From contig NC_083522.1 of assembly GCF_032362555.1 (NCBI RefSeq), positions 5,434,001 through 5,498,000 of the forward strand: DNA of 64,000 nt. The letters run 5' to 3'. Below, in pieces: positions 20,681-31,084 of this stretch. Position 1 is the first letter of the stretch, and every line of letters begins with the position of its first letter. The notes beneath the pieces were generated by a model. That model had not been told where the DNA came from, searched no databases, and saw only the letters and a list, made by a program, of their open reading frames with translations. The DNA comes from Amyelois transitella. Lineage: Eukaryota; Arthropoda; Insecta; Lepidoptera; Pyralidae. A program made the position numbers and the translations under genes.

Positions 20681-22694
20681 CTACTTTTTGTCGTATACGT
20701 CAGTTAGTTCAAACTTCCAAATCTTGTTAGGACCAATTTCTGTGACGTATAGGTGAGACCCGTTTCTTGTGGCAGCTATCGAGTGAGGGTTTGTGAAGCC
20801 CTGAAAAGAAATGAAAGAATGATTTTATTTATTTGGCACTTACCAATAAACTTCAGGGAACAAAGAACCACAATTTAGAACTTTCTTAACGTTTGATAAA
20901 TAGTAAAACATAGCGTGACCATAATAGACTCTGCTTCTGAATACTACTTAAGTACATACTTGTTACTTGACCTTAACAACACTTTACTCTTATTAGTAGA
21001 AGATTTGGTGTTAAAGTTACATTTACCGTAGTGGGCTCCCAAGTGTCCATTATATTCCCGTAGACAGCATTGACAGTAAACCCTCTGACTGCAATATTCT
21101 GAGCTGTAGGTCCATTGACAGCATAAATCATATCTCCATGAGACGTTACAGCGAACACTCTGCCTAGAGTAGGGTCCTGTATAATAGTAGCAGGCTCAAA
21201 CATCTTGATGTAACTCTTCAAACCGGCCTTCGGACAGACAATTCTCATATTTTCTCTGTCTGCGATGCACACCATATCCAAATGTTCAAGTAACGTCACA
21301 CTATGTGGAAGATTAAGGGTGAGAGTGTCAGTAAATGAGGGGATCGCAAGCAGGAGTTTGCCAGCCGCATTGAATTTCAGGATTTGGTTGTTGCAGTAGC
21401 CGTCGGCTACGAAGATTTCTCCAGTAGTTGCTATGGCAACAGATGTGGGCATACAAAGCAGCACTCTGCGCCTATATGGGAAACCAGCAGTGAATGCTTC
21501 TCCGATCGTGAGGCTGGGGTACTTGTGGTTGTTAGGAGTATACTGAAATATAAAAAATATTGAGTTTAGATGTAATATTGCAAATTTTCTATTTAAGTTA
21601 GGAGTTGAACAAAGGTCTTACAACTTGTTTGAGGTTTTGTTAAAAACAAATTATCTTTCTGTTGATCAAGATAGCAACATATTTAAAATAACTATTAAAA
21701 CACTAAACATATAATTGTTACTAATAAGTAACTACATATTTTACTATTTTGTAAATATTGTGATTTGTAACTCGAGAAATTTAAATACACACTTACGGTT
21801 ACAACACGCAAAGTTTGATTCAGGTTATTTTGATTCGTTACTATTATATAAGTAACGATGTATAATGAAACTCAGGCTAGTAAAAATTACAATCGTCATT
21901 AACTTAAATATAGAATAATACTCAAAAGAAAAATTACCTTAAAAACTTGATGTTTAGCCACATCTGTAACCCATACATTATCATGATGATCTACAGTCAA
22001 ACCATGTGGCATATAAAAAGAATAAGCTCCCCAACTATGTAGTACTGATCCAGTTTGGGGATCCAGGACTAAAATAGTGTCTTCTATAATAGGGCCTTTG
22101 TCTAAATTCTGATAAACATTTGATTCGTTGAAGGTGCTGAAACAAAGATTTCGGTACGTTTTTAATTTGCTGCCTCTAGAATGTACTTTAAAACGCTTTT
22201 TATCTTCCACTATTCATTTAAATGGCAAATTGATGTTTGTGCAAAAGACAAAATATTATTTTGTCTTTTGCACGATTTTAGCGATTCATCAAAATATGTC
22301 TTATTGCGTGATTTACGTGAGTCAACTTATATCTACGGTCTTACCTTTCATCCCAAACTCTTTCAGCCCTGTGGAATATGACAGGTTGTCCCAAAGAATT
22401 GATTGATACGGCGGTTATCTGCCCTACGTTTAGGGATTGTTGTGGCCAATCCTTGACCTCTTGTGGTCGTAACACAACTTCATCTTTGGGCTGCAAAGAA
22501 GTAAAAATTAATAAGTGCATTGAATATAATGCTAGCCACGTACACATTACAAAGTAACTTACAAGATGCAGATCCAGATTCTTCAGCAAGTCATCATTAC
22601 TTCCATAGCTAAAGTAATCGAAATTCTCTCGTACAGTTTCTGGCTCACAATAAACCCCGGAAACCGTTAATATGAAAAACAAAACCGGCAGCAT
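20681..22694 (-). CDS. Peptidyl-alpha-hydroxyglycine alpha-amidating lyase (PAL)
   Basis: Five minus-strand exons join in frame: 22694-22563, 22490-22345, 22136-21938, 21542-21027 and 20800-20681 (TAG at 20683-20681), giving 370 residues. A signal peptide (MLPVLFFILTVSGVYC) starts the protein, followed by a beta-propeller. Zinc-binding histidines are visible at residues 137 (MPHG), 239 (LPHS) and 337 (NPHS). Their spacing matches the three zinc ligands of rat PAL. An HRAERVWD arginine at 85 and the GYCN tyrosine at 208 match known active-site residues. The enzyme splits peptidyl-hydroxyglycine to glyoxylate and the amidated peptide, the last step in making amidated neuropeptides. It is the stand-alone lyase typical of insects, with no monooxygenase domain, so a separate PHM gene is expected elsewhere. 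No membrane anchor is seen, so it is probably secreted or granule-soluble. Confidence 0.93.
22239..22273. repeat. Perfect 16-bp hairpin with 3-base loop in PAL intron 2
   Basis: GTGCAAAAGACAAAAT at 22239-22254 is complementary to 22258-22273 with only ATT between. It is tight enough to extrude as a cruciform or to fold in the pre-mRNA between exons 2 and 3. Confidence 0.7.
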
Positions 22695-23097
22695 TTTGTG
22701 ATATTTGTTGTGAAGTGAATGTGACTATTGTTGAAATGAGTGTTGCGGTGCTAAATCGTATTGATTCTTTCTTCTGTACACGCATGCGCTATTCATCCAC
22801 TTCAGCACTACGGTTTCAAGGTCAGAATCAGGAAAACTAAATAAAAATCGAAATAAGTAAACATGGTTTATTCGGAAAAGACCTCAACAAGTTTCAACAT
22901 AACAACACGAACACTCCATGATTTTTCAAGTTTTTGCTAAGTGAACTTAGGCTAACTATATACGAAAATAGAAGACGAAATTACATTTCTTTTTCTACTG
23001 AATCAGTCTCAAATTAGAATCGTTGTTAAAGATTGGCACTCCGGTGGTACATCTTCAGTAGCGTTAACTTAGTTACAAAGATTTTCATTCATTTTTG

Positions 23098-23874
23098 TTA
23101 TTGTCCACGCCATTCAGAGTTCGGTTGATCCCAGATGTAACCAGTTTCAGTCATGGAACACACTGCGTTGTAATATCGTCCTGGGCTTCTGCAGTAAGAC
23201 CAAGACGGACATTTACATCTGAACAGAATTTGAAATTCCTCCTTACATACTTCGTTCCACCAGCATGTTCTCTGAAATCACAACCTCCATTGAATTTTAG
23301 ACGAAATAAAACAACCGCCTTATTCTTGATATCACCTAAACATTTTGACACACACAATTTTTAGATTTTATTGCACAAATAGTACAATAGACTATTGTGT
23401 CCAGAGTCGTCCTTATGGCTTCTCTGCCAGTCAGTCAGCCTTTCTTTTAATGTTGCTATTTATAATTACAGTTTCAGTGGTTTTAGTGAAATTAATTTTA
23501 ATATAGCAATAGGTTTTAAAAAATTAAACAATAATACTATCATATCACCAAATTCAGTGTCTTTGTCAGTAATATCGATCACATTACCGCATTTCTGTAT
23601 GCATGTATTTTTTTTTAATTGAACTGCAACAAAATTTACAGATTTAACATTTACCTCAGTTATATATCCTCTAACAGATCGATCTGAATAACTTCTCTTA
23701 CTGATAGAAGCAGTCTCCAACATAGCACTAAACATAATAATGCACACGAACGTTACATATTGCGCCTGAAAAAAATAATAATTTTATGTCATCCAATAAT
23801 ATTTATAGATAAATTTAATAAATGTCTGTATTTTTAAATATTCTTACCTTAATCATAGCAGATTGTTGGTCCAT
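23098..23874 (-). CDS. Small secreted six-cysteine peptide precursor, function unknown
   Basis: Three minus-strand exons, 23874-23848, 23765-23655 and 23271-23098, all break in phase 0 at GT-AG sites and give 103 residues. The N terminus MDQQSAMIK plus AQYVTFVCIIMFSAMLETA forms a signal peptide (start at Met1 or Met7). A KR pair shortly after allows prohormone-type cleavage. The rest holds six cysteines spaced C-x5-C-x9-C-x-C-x5-C-x10-C, with the aromatic-rich motifs CWWNEVC, CKCPSWSYC and SPGRYYNAVC, then TETGYIWDQP. The longest open frame here (23151-23357) is a different, wrong frame. Precise splicing in three places, the paired cysteines and the signal peptide make a real gene likely. I have the impression of a conserved insect peptide but cannot name it. 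It may be a neuropeptide, growth factor or knottin-like peptide. PAL lies 404 bases away on the same strand. Confidence 0.75.
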
Positions 23875-25769
23875 ATAAATTATTTTGTCGGCGAACCTAA
23901 CCTGTTCGTTCAACGCCCCCTGCCGGAGCTTTTAAGCTCGATTATACTATGGTGTTCCGTGTCATTGACATGTTATTTGCATTTTTAAATGTTTTCACCA
24001 TTAATATATTGCTTAAAACTTTGGTATTAAATTCTGTTAAGTAACTTACCATTCATTGTTCTAAACTTTATTTTTGATTGAATACAGTTGTTTGAAGGCG
24101 AGTGTGGTTTACGAAGTATCGTCGATATTTTTTTAAATAATAAAAAAGAATTTGATAAATTAACGCTTTATTGAATTAAATTATATTAAAACTATTTAAC
24201 TTGTAAAAATCACACAAAAACACAAAACACAGGACTTTCATTAAATATTTTTTATCAAATGCAACAGTTTAATTTACATGTGAGCCATTAAAAATTAACT
24301 CAGTATATTGTCAACAAAATAAAAAGACTTTGATACATAACATAACATGTAATCACGTCTATATTCCTTGCGGGGTAGACAGAGCCAACAATCTTCAAAA
24401 GACTGAAAAGCCACGTTAAGCTGTTTGGCTTAATGATAGAATAAAGATTCAAATTGATATAGATACAAATAAATTCAATAAAAATACTTTCTGTCTGAGA
24501 ACATATACAGGGTAATTCCATTTTCTAGATAAGAGACAAAAAGGTCTTTGAACTGACGTCAGTCTTTGCGTTGAGGATGATAATATTGTTAAGAACTATG
24601 GAAATTACATTATCTCATGACATATCACAAACACTGTCCAACATCAAATTTAAAAAATATAAATCTTTTGATTTTTTCAAAATCCCGAAAACTTAAACAA
24701 TCTATCTAAACAAGTCTGATAATAAATAAAAAAAGATTTTAACTAGTAATTAGATACAGGAATGGCACTTAGGTGTAAATAATAAATAACGCATCATTTA
24801 ATTTACAATCAACTTTGGTTGAACACTACCACTACTTTTGGGATTTTCATTCACAACTTTTAGATAGTCTGATAGCAGAGCAAGAAAATTTAATATGCAT
24901 GGTACACATTATTAACACCCATTTCTCGAAGGGGTTTGCTTTAAATAAATGTGATAGTGATAAAACAGTATTAATTGATATTTAAATTCAAATATTGTGT
25001 TTAAACCTGTAGTGTACCCTTCAAAGGTGACATCAAATCAAAACTTCTGTGATAGATATAGGAGGTATTTACAATCACTTATCAAATTTCATGATCACAA
25101 TATCACTTAAATTTTGTACAAATCTAGTAATACTTTGTGGCACCTTTAAATATTTTTATTACTACAATAAAGTTATTGTATCACCTCAATCATCAGCTTG
25201 ACAATCAGACATCTAAGATAGTGTGATCACTTTGATCTACATAGCCCTTATATCTTCTATATTGTTTTCATTGATATCTTCTTGTCGTCTATGCAAATCT
25301 TCTGCGTCTTTCCTGTGAATATTTACAATTTTTGATTATGTATACTTACATATTTTTCTGTATAGATCCATATTAATTTAAAAAAAAAATCAAAATTGAG
25401 TACACAAAAAGCCGCTCTGCATAAATCAGACCAGTTTCTAAATTACATTATGCCGAAAATAGTTCGAAATGCTGTTAATAATTTGCCTATAAGTCTTGGG
25501 ATTACGGTTTTCTCAGTTTTCGTTAAAAATAGGAGATATCTTCTGTCAGAAAAATTATTGCATAACCGGTACTTGTATGTATTTGAACATGCCAGTTTTT
25601 GTTACAGTTCAATTTAGTATGAATTTGTAATTTGTAATAACTATTTAAAACATAAAAGTTTTACACATTACTTCATATTAACTTCGGAGTTTTGCTTATT
25701 TACAAACAAAATTAAGAAGAAAAAATAAAATTATTGTAATCGCTCTGATTTGATAGACTTTTGAATTAC
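23875..25769. other. Intergenic, AT-rich
   Basis: Apart from one SINE fragment at 24350-24457 there is nothing gene-like. The first 100 bases after 23874 should contain the promoter of the minus-strand cysteine-rich peptide gene. The last part holds the 3' untranslated region of the DM4/12 gene. Confidence 0.5.
24350..24457 (-). repeat. SINE fragment
   Basis: AATCACGTCTATATTCCTTG, GGGGTAGACAGAGCCAACAA and CTGTTTGGCTTAATGATAGA identify the 3' half of the common SINE in minus orientation. The 5' half is missing. Confidence 0.75.
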
Positions 25770-28700
25770 TCACGAGTATTTATTAGGTGTTTGGAAGATA
25801 CTCTTGGGACACAGCCGGAAATAACTCCAGCACTCTCCACCAGGCTGACTGCCTGCTTTCTCAGCCTCGACGTACTCTGGGAGCAAATCCGCATATGGAG
25901 ATTTGCTTGGGCTGTAATAGTAAACATTCCTATATTATTTTTTAAATTATACTCATTACACCATATTTGATTATATAATCTACACTTTTGCAGAAAAATC
26001 AATTTTTTAAACTGGTTATGCTGTCGTTATCCCTTGCTGGGCAAGAAATAACAACAAATATACTAAGACGGCCACAGCGAACTACTTCCTTGAATGTTCT
26101 ATGCAATCAGTTAGTAACCTCTTTTACTAGATTTCTAATTTTCCTATGCGTTCAAGTTAAAAGTGCTCGTATTATAGCATGAAATATACTTACGTAAAAA
26201 ATAACTTCATGATCTCTCCTAAGAATCCGAAATTTTTTAATGGACGAGACTGCACCTCACAAATGACTCGTAGAAGACATTCCTTACCAGACATTCCGAA
26301 ATTAGACAATAAGTCTTCTGCCAAACCATACAATATGGCCCTGCAAAAGATTAACAGTTAAATAGATAGCAATAATACGTAATTTACGTAATATACTCTT
26401 GGATGCACTACATTGATTCAAAATCTAAGCCAACTTTGTTGCATAAAGTCGATAAGTCTTCCAATAGACACTTGCTGCATTCCAAGTGTATTGTTACTTC
26501 CTTCAAATAGATGTGAGTAGAATTCTTAACGATATCTTTATTTGTCTTTGAGTGAAAGTAAGTGTATCTAATTACCTACTGCTTCTGTTACACCTCATAT
26601 GGTTTTACTATTGACGTTTTTGGGTCTACTTACTAGATCTACAGGTTTATTTTTAATTGGAAGTTTTTTCTATTATTCATAAAATATTAAGGCGGGTTAG
26701 AATGGAAAGACGGTAAAATAAGTGATCAATGTGTTCTTCGCCTACATCTTTCCTACATCGAACAACAAAAAGGTTCAAAATAAAATGTCATCAATGTACA
26801 TTTCGACGTATCCGAAGAATAAAGTCCGATCTGCGATATTGATATCGCATATATCGGACTTTATTCTTCGGATACGTCGATTTATACATCATGTCCTTCC
26901 TTCGAGTTTGTAAATGTAAATTTCTAAATGTGTTTTGCTAAAACTAAAACAATAGCAATTGCAAAAGTATTATTTATAAATCACATACACAACATATTTT
27001 CATAACTTATTATAATGTTCATCATTTATTAAAATTCTACAATATCCGTTATTGTTATCAATCAATTTTGCCTCTTAAGTTAACACACTTAATTCTGGTT
27101 AGGTAAAATTTGAACAGGAATTTAAACATCTTTGAACTTTTACGGTTGTAATGTTGTTTAAATTAAATAGTTACCTTTCTCCTCCATGTAATTTATCTAA
27201 TGCTTTTTTTTCCACATCTGGAGGAATATCATGGTCTGTGGACCGTTTGCCTCTTCTCCTCTCTAAGTATTGTCCGATGTAGTCAGTCATCATTGATACG
27301 GCTGCCCGACCCATGGATCTTGCAAATATCGGCGGAAAGTCTCCGTAAGGATTCTCATTGTCAGTCAAGCCTAGCTTATCGAAGTCAACTGAAATATGCA
27401 TAAAAGCAGTTTTAGGCGTTTTTGTTGAGACAACCTTCCCTAGAACGTTCTAAGGATTCTCGTTACAATTATTGACGAATTTAATACAAAAGTTTTATTT
27501 TATACAGCATCTGAATGATCAGAAGAGAAAAGAGTTGACATTGTGTCCAAAAAATTATTGTTTCATTCAAACATGAGTAGATTACGAATTAAAAATAGTA
27601 TCGGCAGTTACTATTAATACCATCAAACATACCCAGTAATAAAATAAGCCATAATCAACAAATTGAGTAGAATCTACAATTACAGTTAAATTTTCGTAAT
27701 ATTATGATTTGAATAATAAAATATATTTAATTTCATTGTGTCGATGATTATCATAAAGTTCATGAAACTTAAGTACCTACTAATAAATAATAACACCTTG
27801 GTCCACATTAGTTGCTCTAAGTACAAAATTGATATTAAGATTATATGTTAAGTTATTATTGCAAACACGACTTCCAATTCTATTTGGAAATAATTGTAGT
27901 AAAATTTTATGTATTAAGCAAATACCTGTTATTATCAGATGTTACAATAGTAATTAAACTATTTTAGACTACACGTTTTATTATATAGGAATTCTTTGCC
28001 AAATATTTTACGAGGTGTACTACTACCGTTGTATTAAATAAATAAATTACATCAACAATTGTTTTTACGCTTATTATCTGCTCAAAAAGTTAAATTAGGT
28101 TAATTGTAAATTCCAGGTTGCATGTCAGTAGGTATACCTGTAATTTAGTGGTATTGAAATATTCTTGCATTTACCATTCATTTTCCTATGCTTAATTAAA
28201 AAAAAAACTTAACTTTATAATATCCTTTTATGTCGTCAGAATCTATAAGAAAGAACATTACAAACATATGAAACAAACTCTTATTTTTTGGGATATAAAT
28301 ATCATTTCAGCTGCACCCGTGTAGATTAAAACAATATGTTCAAATAAAAAAGTTCTCATTATATGAAGTAACGTGAAATTGGGTTTGCTAAGTTTGTTAA
28401 AACAAAACGGCTTGGTTAAAACAAAAATCTCATCCGACATGAAGTTAATGACTTTTTGGGGATTATAATCAATACTCGTGTATTTTGCCTTCATCACAAC
28501 GATTTTTCATCGTGAAATTTCGAAAGTAAGCATTTCTGTTTCGCTGACACAAATATCCATAATATAATTTAATTAGCCGAGTGTTTTGACACAAACAAAA
28601 GGTTCACCTTTAATCTTAACTTACTTGTAAAAGGAAAACTAACTGTCATATTAGACAGGAACCCTTTAGGTGGGTGCCTTACGAAAGGCATTGAAAGAGA

Positions 28701-28889
28701 AGGTGTGATCGTCATGGTTGTACCAGGGGGTAAAGCCAATCGACCATCGTTGGTTATCCATAGTATCCTTTTCTGTCTTGAATGTGGTATATTCTCCTTT
28801 GATAATCGATCTTGACTATTGGCAGATGCTATAGGCAATAAAGCAGCTAAAGCTATGCTTAACAGCACCCGAGGTACTGTCGTGTCCAT
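25770..28889 (-). CDS. Secreted DM4/12-domain protein
   Basis: Four minus-strand exons join in frame: 28889-28625, 27388-27175, 26340-26194 and 25911-25770 (TGA), giving 255 residues. A signal peptide (VLLSIALAALLPIASA) and a basic RQKR cleavage site come first. Next are the GRLALPPGTT and FLSNMTVSFPF stretches usual in this insect family, then a variable part with another basic run (ERRRGKRS). The diagnostic C-terminal DM4/12 domain follows, with LYGLAEDLLSNFG, ECLLRVICE, FLGEI and the ending GECWSYFRLCPKSIF. Its four cysteines probably pair. The family is arthropod-specific and of unknown biochemical role. A splice acceptor (TTTTCAG) ends 8 bases before the ATG, so an untranslated first exon should lie further right. 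Introns are long (1236, 834 and 282 bases); intron 2 contains a large palindrome. Confidence 0.9.
26804..26879. repeat. 76-base near-perfect palindrome in DM4/12 intron 2
   Basis: Bases 26804-26830 (CGACGTATCCGAAGAATAAA onward) are exactly complementary to 26853-26879. The interior is itself palindromic (GCGATAT at 26833-26839 against ATATCGC at 26842-26848), leaving only a few unpaired bases. Looser complementarity continues on both sides to about 26780 and 26900. It has the form of a foldback MITE or a very young inverted duplication. Confidence 0.8.
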
Positions 28890-29167
28890 AGCCAACCTGA
28901 AAATAGATAGTAATAAATAAATAAAATAATATGAAAATTTCTATTAGGTCATCTAGTCGCGCAGACAACTAAGTTGTACATCATAAATTACCAATAAAAA
29001 TATATCAAAATAAGTCCAAAAAAAAATTTTTTTGGTTTAAAGAGTTTTACTAATACATAATTCAATAATGTCATTGTCATTTTGTCACAAAATTGTTATG
29101 TGGATTGATTGTGTTTTTAGCATTGTTTATAAAGTTATTTTCATATTTGGTTTTTGTGATTTTAATA
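28890..29167. promoter_or_regulatory. Divergent spacer between DM4/12 gene and the 634-residue gene
   Basis: This is the 278-base gap between two oppositely directed starts. It may serve as a shared promoter, unless the DM4/12 gene begins with a distant untranslated exon as its acceptor suggests. No core promoter motif could be assigned. In-frame codons upstream of 29168 would encode a hydrophobic stretch starting at 29093. Confidence 0.3.
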
Positions 29168-31072
29168 ATGAAGATTTCTCAATCCCATCACGTACGCATA
29201 AGGGACAACAATCCATACGGTGTAGACATCGAAGCTATTCTTAAATACATTGAAACTCAATACGATACAGATATCAGATCTTTGCCACAATGGAAAGAAC
29301 TTATAAAGCGTTTGCACGTCACTACCACTGACTGTAAAAGAATTATTCAAAATGCTAACAGAAGGAAGCTACAAATTATTGATAAATTATATAGAGAGTC
29401 CACAAGACTTTCCCCATTTCAGCTAACAGATATGCTGGCAAGAACTGCTAGCCGATGGAAAATGTTAGAAGATGAAGCACGGAGAAAGAAAATTCCTTTT
29501 AAATTAGAACCAGAAATGATACCAACGGCTGAAGCGTCTGAAGGATCTTATGCAGAACAGAGTGAGGTAGAATCCGGTCATCCAAACACAGAAGTGAGTC
29601 AATACCAAGATTTTGACTTAGAGACTTTACCGCAAAAATCAGAGCCAGAATCTGAGACACCAATCTGCATCTCTCATTTGCCAGTACTTATTACTACCAA
29701 CCCACATGAGTTCGTTGGTCCTTCTTACAGTGTTTTGAGTCGCCGGTCGGAACAAACAACGGAAAGAAATAGGTCTGTCACCATGAAAGAATATCAAGAA
29801 TGGAATTTGTTACCAGAGTCGACTTTAGTGAAAAGTTTACCAAAAGAAATAATCATAAAAAATGATTCATTAGAAGAACAATTTATTAAATTTTCTATAG
29901 TAAATTGTGGCACCGAATATCTACACATCAAATATGTTTGTGTTACAGAAAAATCGCATTTTAGATATGCTAAAGTAATACCCAAGACTCCTACTAAACT
30001 CTACCCGGGACTTGCCGTAGTTTTTAAATTATTTTTTAAAGTTGTCCAGAATGAATATGATTTTGCATCTAGTTTATACTTCAGAATAGGTCAAATTGTA
30101 TTAGATGAAGGGTCAACATTGAATTCATTGTGTATACCAGTCAAAACCAACTACACTCAATTAAGAAATGTATCAGTTTCTGAAGCTGTTTATTTACCTG
30201 CGATATATCCATGGCAAATAGGTGAAGACTTTGGATATCCTACGAATTATATAAATATATCTGTTTTGGATAATTTCTCTTATCATGTACACATTAGCAA
30301 AAGGCAGTTAAACTTTGATGATTTACAAGATAGCAGACAATCTTTGGGAGAAATTGCGGAAACGCAGAGTAATCCTACAATGGAAATACAAAGTAAAACG
30401 AAACAAACCGCTAATGATATCATTGATGAAGTTGAATCTTTTGACAGTGCAGTCATAATATCATCGGTTGTATTTGATGTCGTCGAAGCATCAATGGATG
30501 CATTTTGGATTGAAAAAACATACGTACATTTGAGAAAATCCAATTTGAAAATTCCTGTTCACCTTACTAAAGTTGAATTTATTGGCAGTCATCATGCTTG
30601 TTATGATGTTGATTTTTTTGACTCAAATACTGAAAAGTGGTTTTTTACCAAAACAGTCAGAGTTTATGCTGAAGTTCTACCGCATCCTGTAGAAATACAG
30701 CCTCCAATACTTGACATGACAAACTCTCCTGTATTTCACGGTTTTTGCGAAGATAAATTCTTTATAGCTAACAATCATAAATCATATTCAGTGACTGTAA
30801 AAATTAAATTGACAACAAAAATGAAGAAATTGTTGCGTATTTATCCCATGGAAGTGGTGATTCCACAAAGGTCTAATGTCTCCTTTGACGTAAGGTTTTG
30901 TTCTCCAGGATTGCTGATGCGTAATTTTGACGATTTAGTTCATTTCACGTTCAAAATTGTAGTCACAGGATTTAGATCAATTTATTATAAAGTTCCTCCA
31001 TTTTTCTTTGAAATTATTGCACCATGTTTGAACGTGTATGAAAAAGTTTACAAAAAGAAAGTGGAAACATAA
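29168..31072 (+). CDS. Intronless 634-residue protein with ASH/MSP-like stretches
   Basis: A single open frame runs to TAA at 31070-31072. The start at 29168 (MKISQSHHVRIRD) is preferred; beginning at 29093 would add 25 hydrophobic residues unlike the hydrophilic rest. Residues 1-110 are helical and basic, and about 110-210 are acidic and low in order. From about 210 onward come alternating beta-strand segments. Pieces such as IKFSIVNCGTEYLHIKYV, YPGLAVVFKLFFK, VVIPQRSNVSFDVRFC and HFTFKIVVTG resemble ASH/MSP-type immunoglobulin-like domains found in cilium, flagellum and centrosome proteins (HYDIN, CFAP and DLEC1 classes). A sperm-axoneme role is an inference only. Lack of introns in a window of intron-rich genes may mean a retrocopy or a testis-type gene. 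An AATAAA follows at once. Confidence 0.8.
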   Translation: MKISQSHHVRIRDNNPYGVDIEAILKYIETQYDTDIRSLPQWKELIKRLHVTTTDCKRIIQNANRRKLQIIDKLYRESTRLSPFQLTDMLARTASRWKMLEDEARRKKIPFKLEPEMIPTAEASEGSYAEQSEVESGHPNTEVSQYQDFDLETLPQKSEPESETPICISHLPVLITTNPHEFVGPSYSVLSRRSEQTTERNRSVTMKEYQEWNLLPESTLVKSLPKEIIIKNDSLEEQFIKFSIVNCGTEYLHIKYVCVTEKSHFRYAKVIPKTPTKLYPGLAVVFKLFFKVVQNEYDFASSLYFRIGQIVLDEGSTLNSLCIPVKTNYTQLRNVSVSEAVYLPAIYPWQIGEDFGYPTNYINISVLDNFSYHVHISKRQLNFDDLQDSRQSLGEIAETQSNPTMEIQSKTKQTANDIIDEVESFDSAVIISSVVFDVVEASMDAFWIEKTYVHLRKSNLKIPVHLTKVEFIGSHHACYDVDFFDSNTEKWFFTKTVRVYAEVLPHPVEIQPPILDMTNSPVFHGFCEDKFFIANNHKSYSVTVKIKLTTKMKKLLRIYPMEVVIPQRSNVSFDVRFCSPGLLMRNFDDLVHFTFKIVVTGFRSIYYKVPPFFFEIIAPCLNVYEKVYKKKVET

Positions 31073-31078
31073 GCATTA

Positions 31079-31084
31079 AATAAA
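31079..31084 (+). promoter_or_regulatory. Poly(A) signal of the 634-residue gene
   Basis: AATAAA begins only 7 bases after the TAA, implying a very short 3' untranslated region. A GTTTATGTT stretch follows within 40 bases. Confidence 0.45.

Noticed and set aside
23151-23357. 68-codon minus-strand frame overlapping the cysteine-rich peptide exon
   Set aside because: It is out of frame with the spliced signal-peptide exons. The other frame joins both exon borders and keeps six cysteines, so this one is a shadow.
29093-29167. Upstream start giving the 634-residue protein a hydrophobic leader
   Set aside because: The 25 extra residues are T-rich codons unlike the body of the protein, which looks cytosolic. 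The ATG at 29168 is preferred, though not proven.
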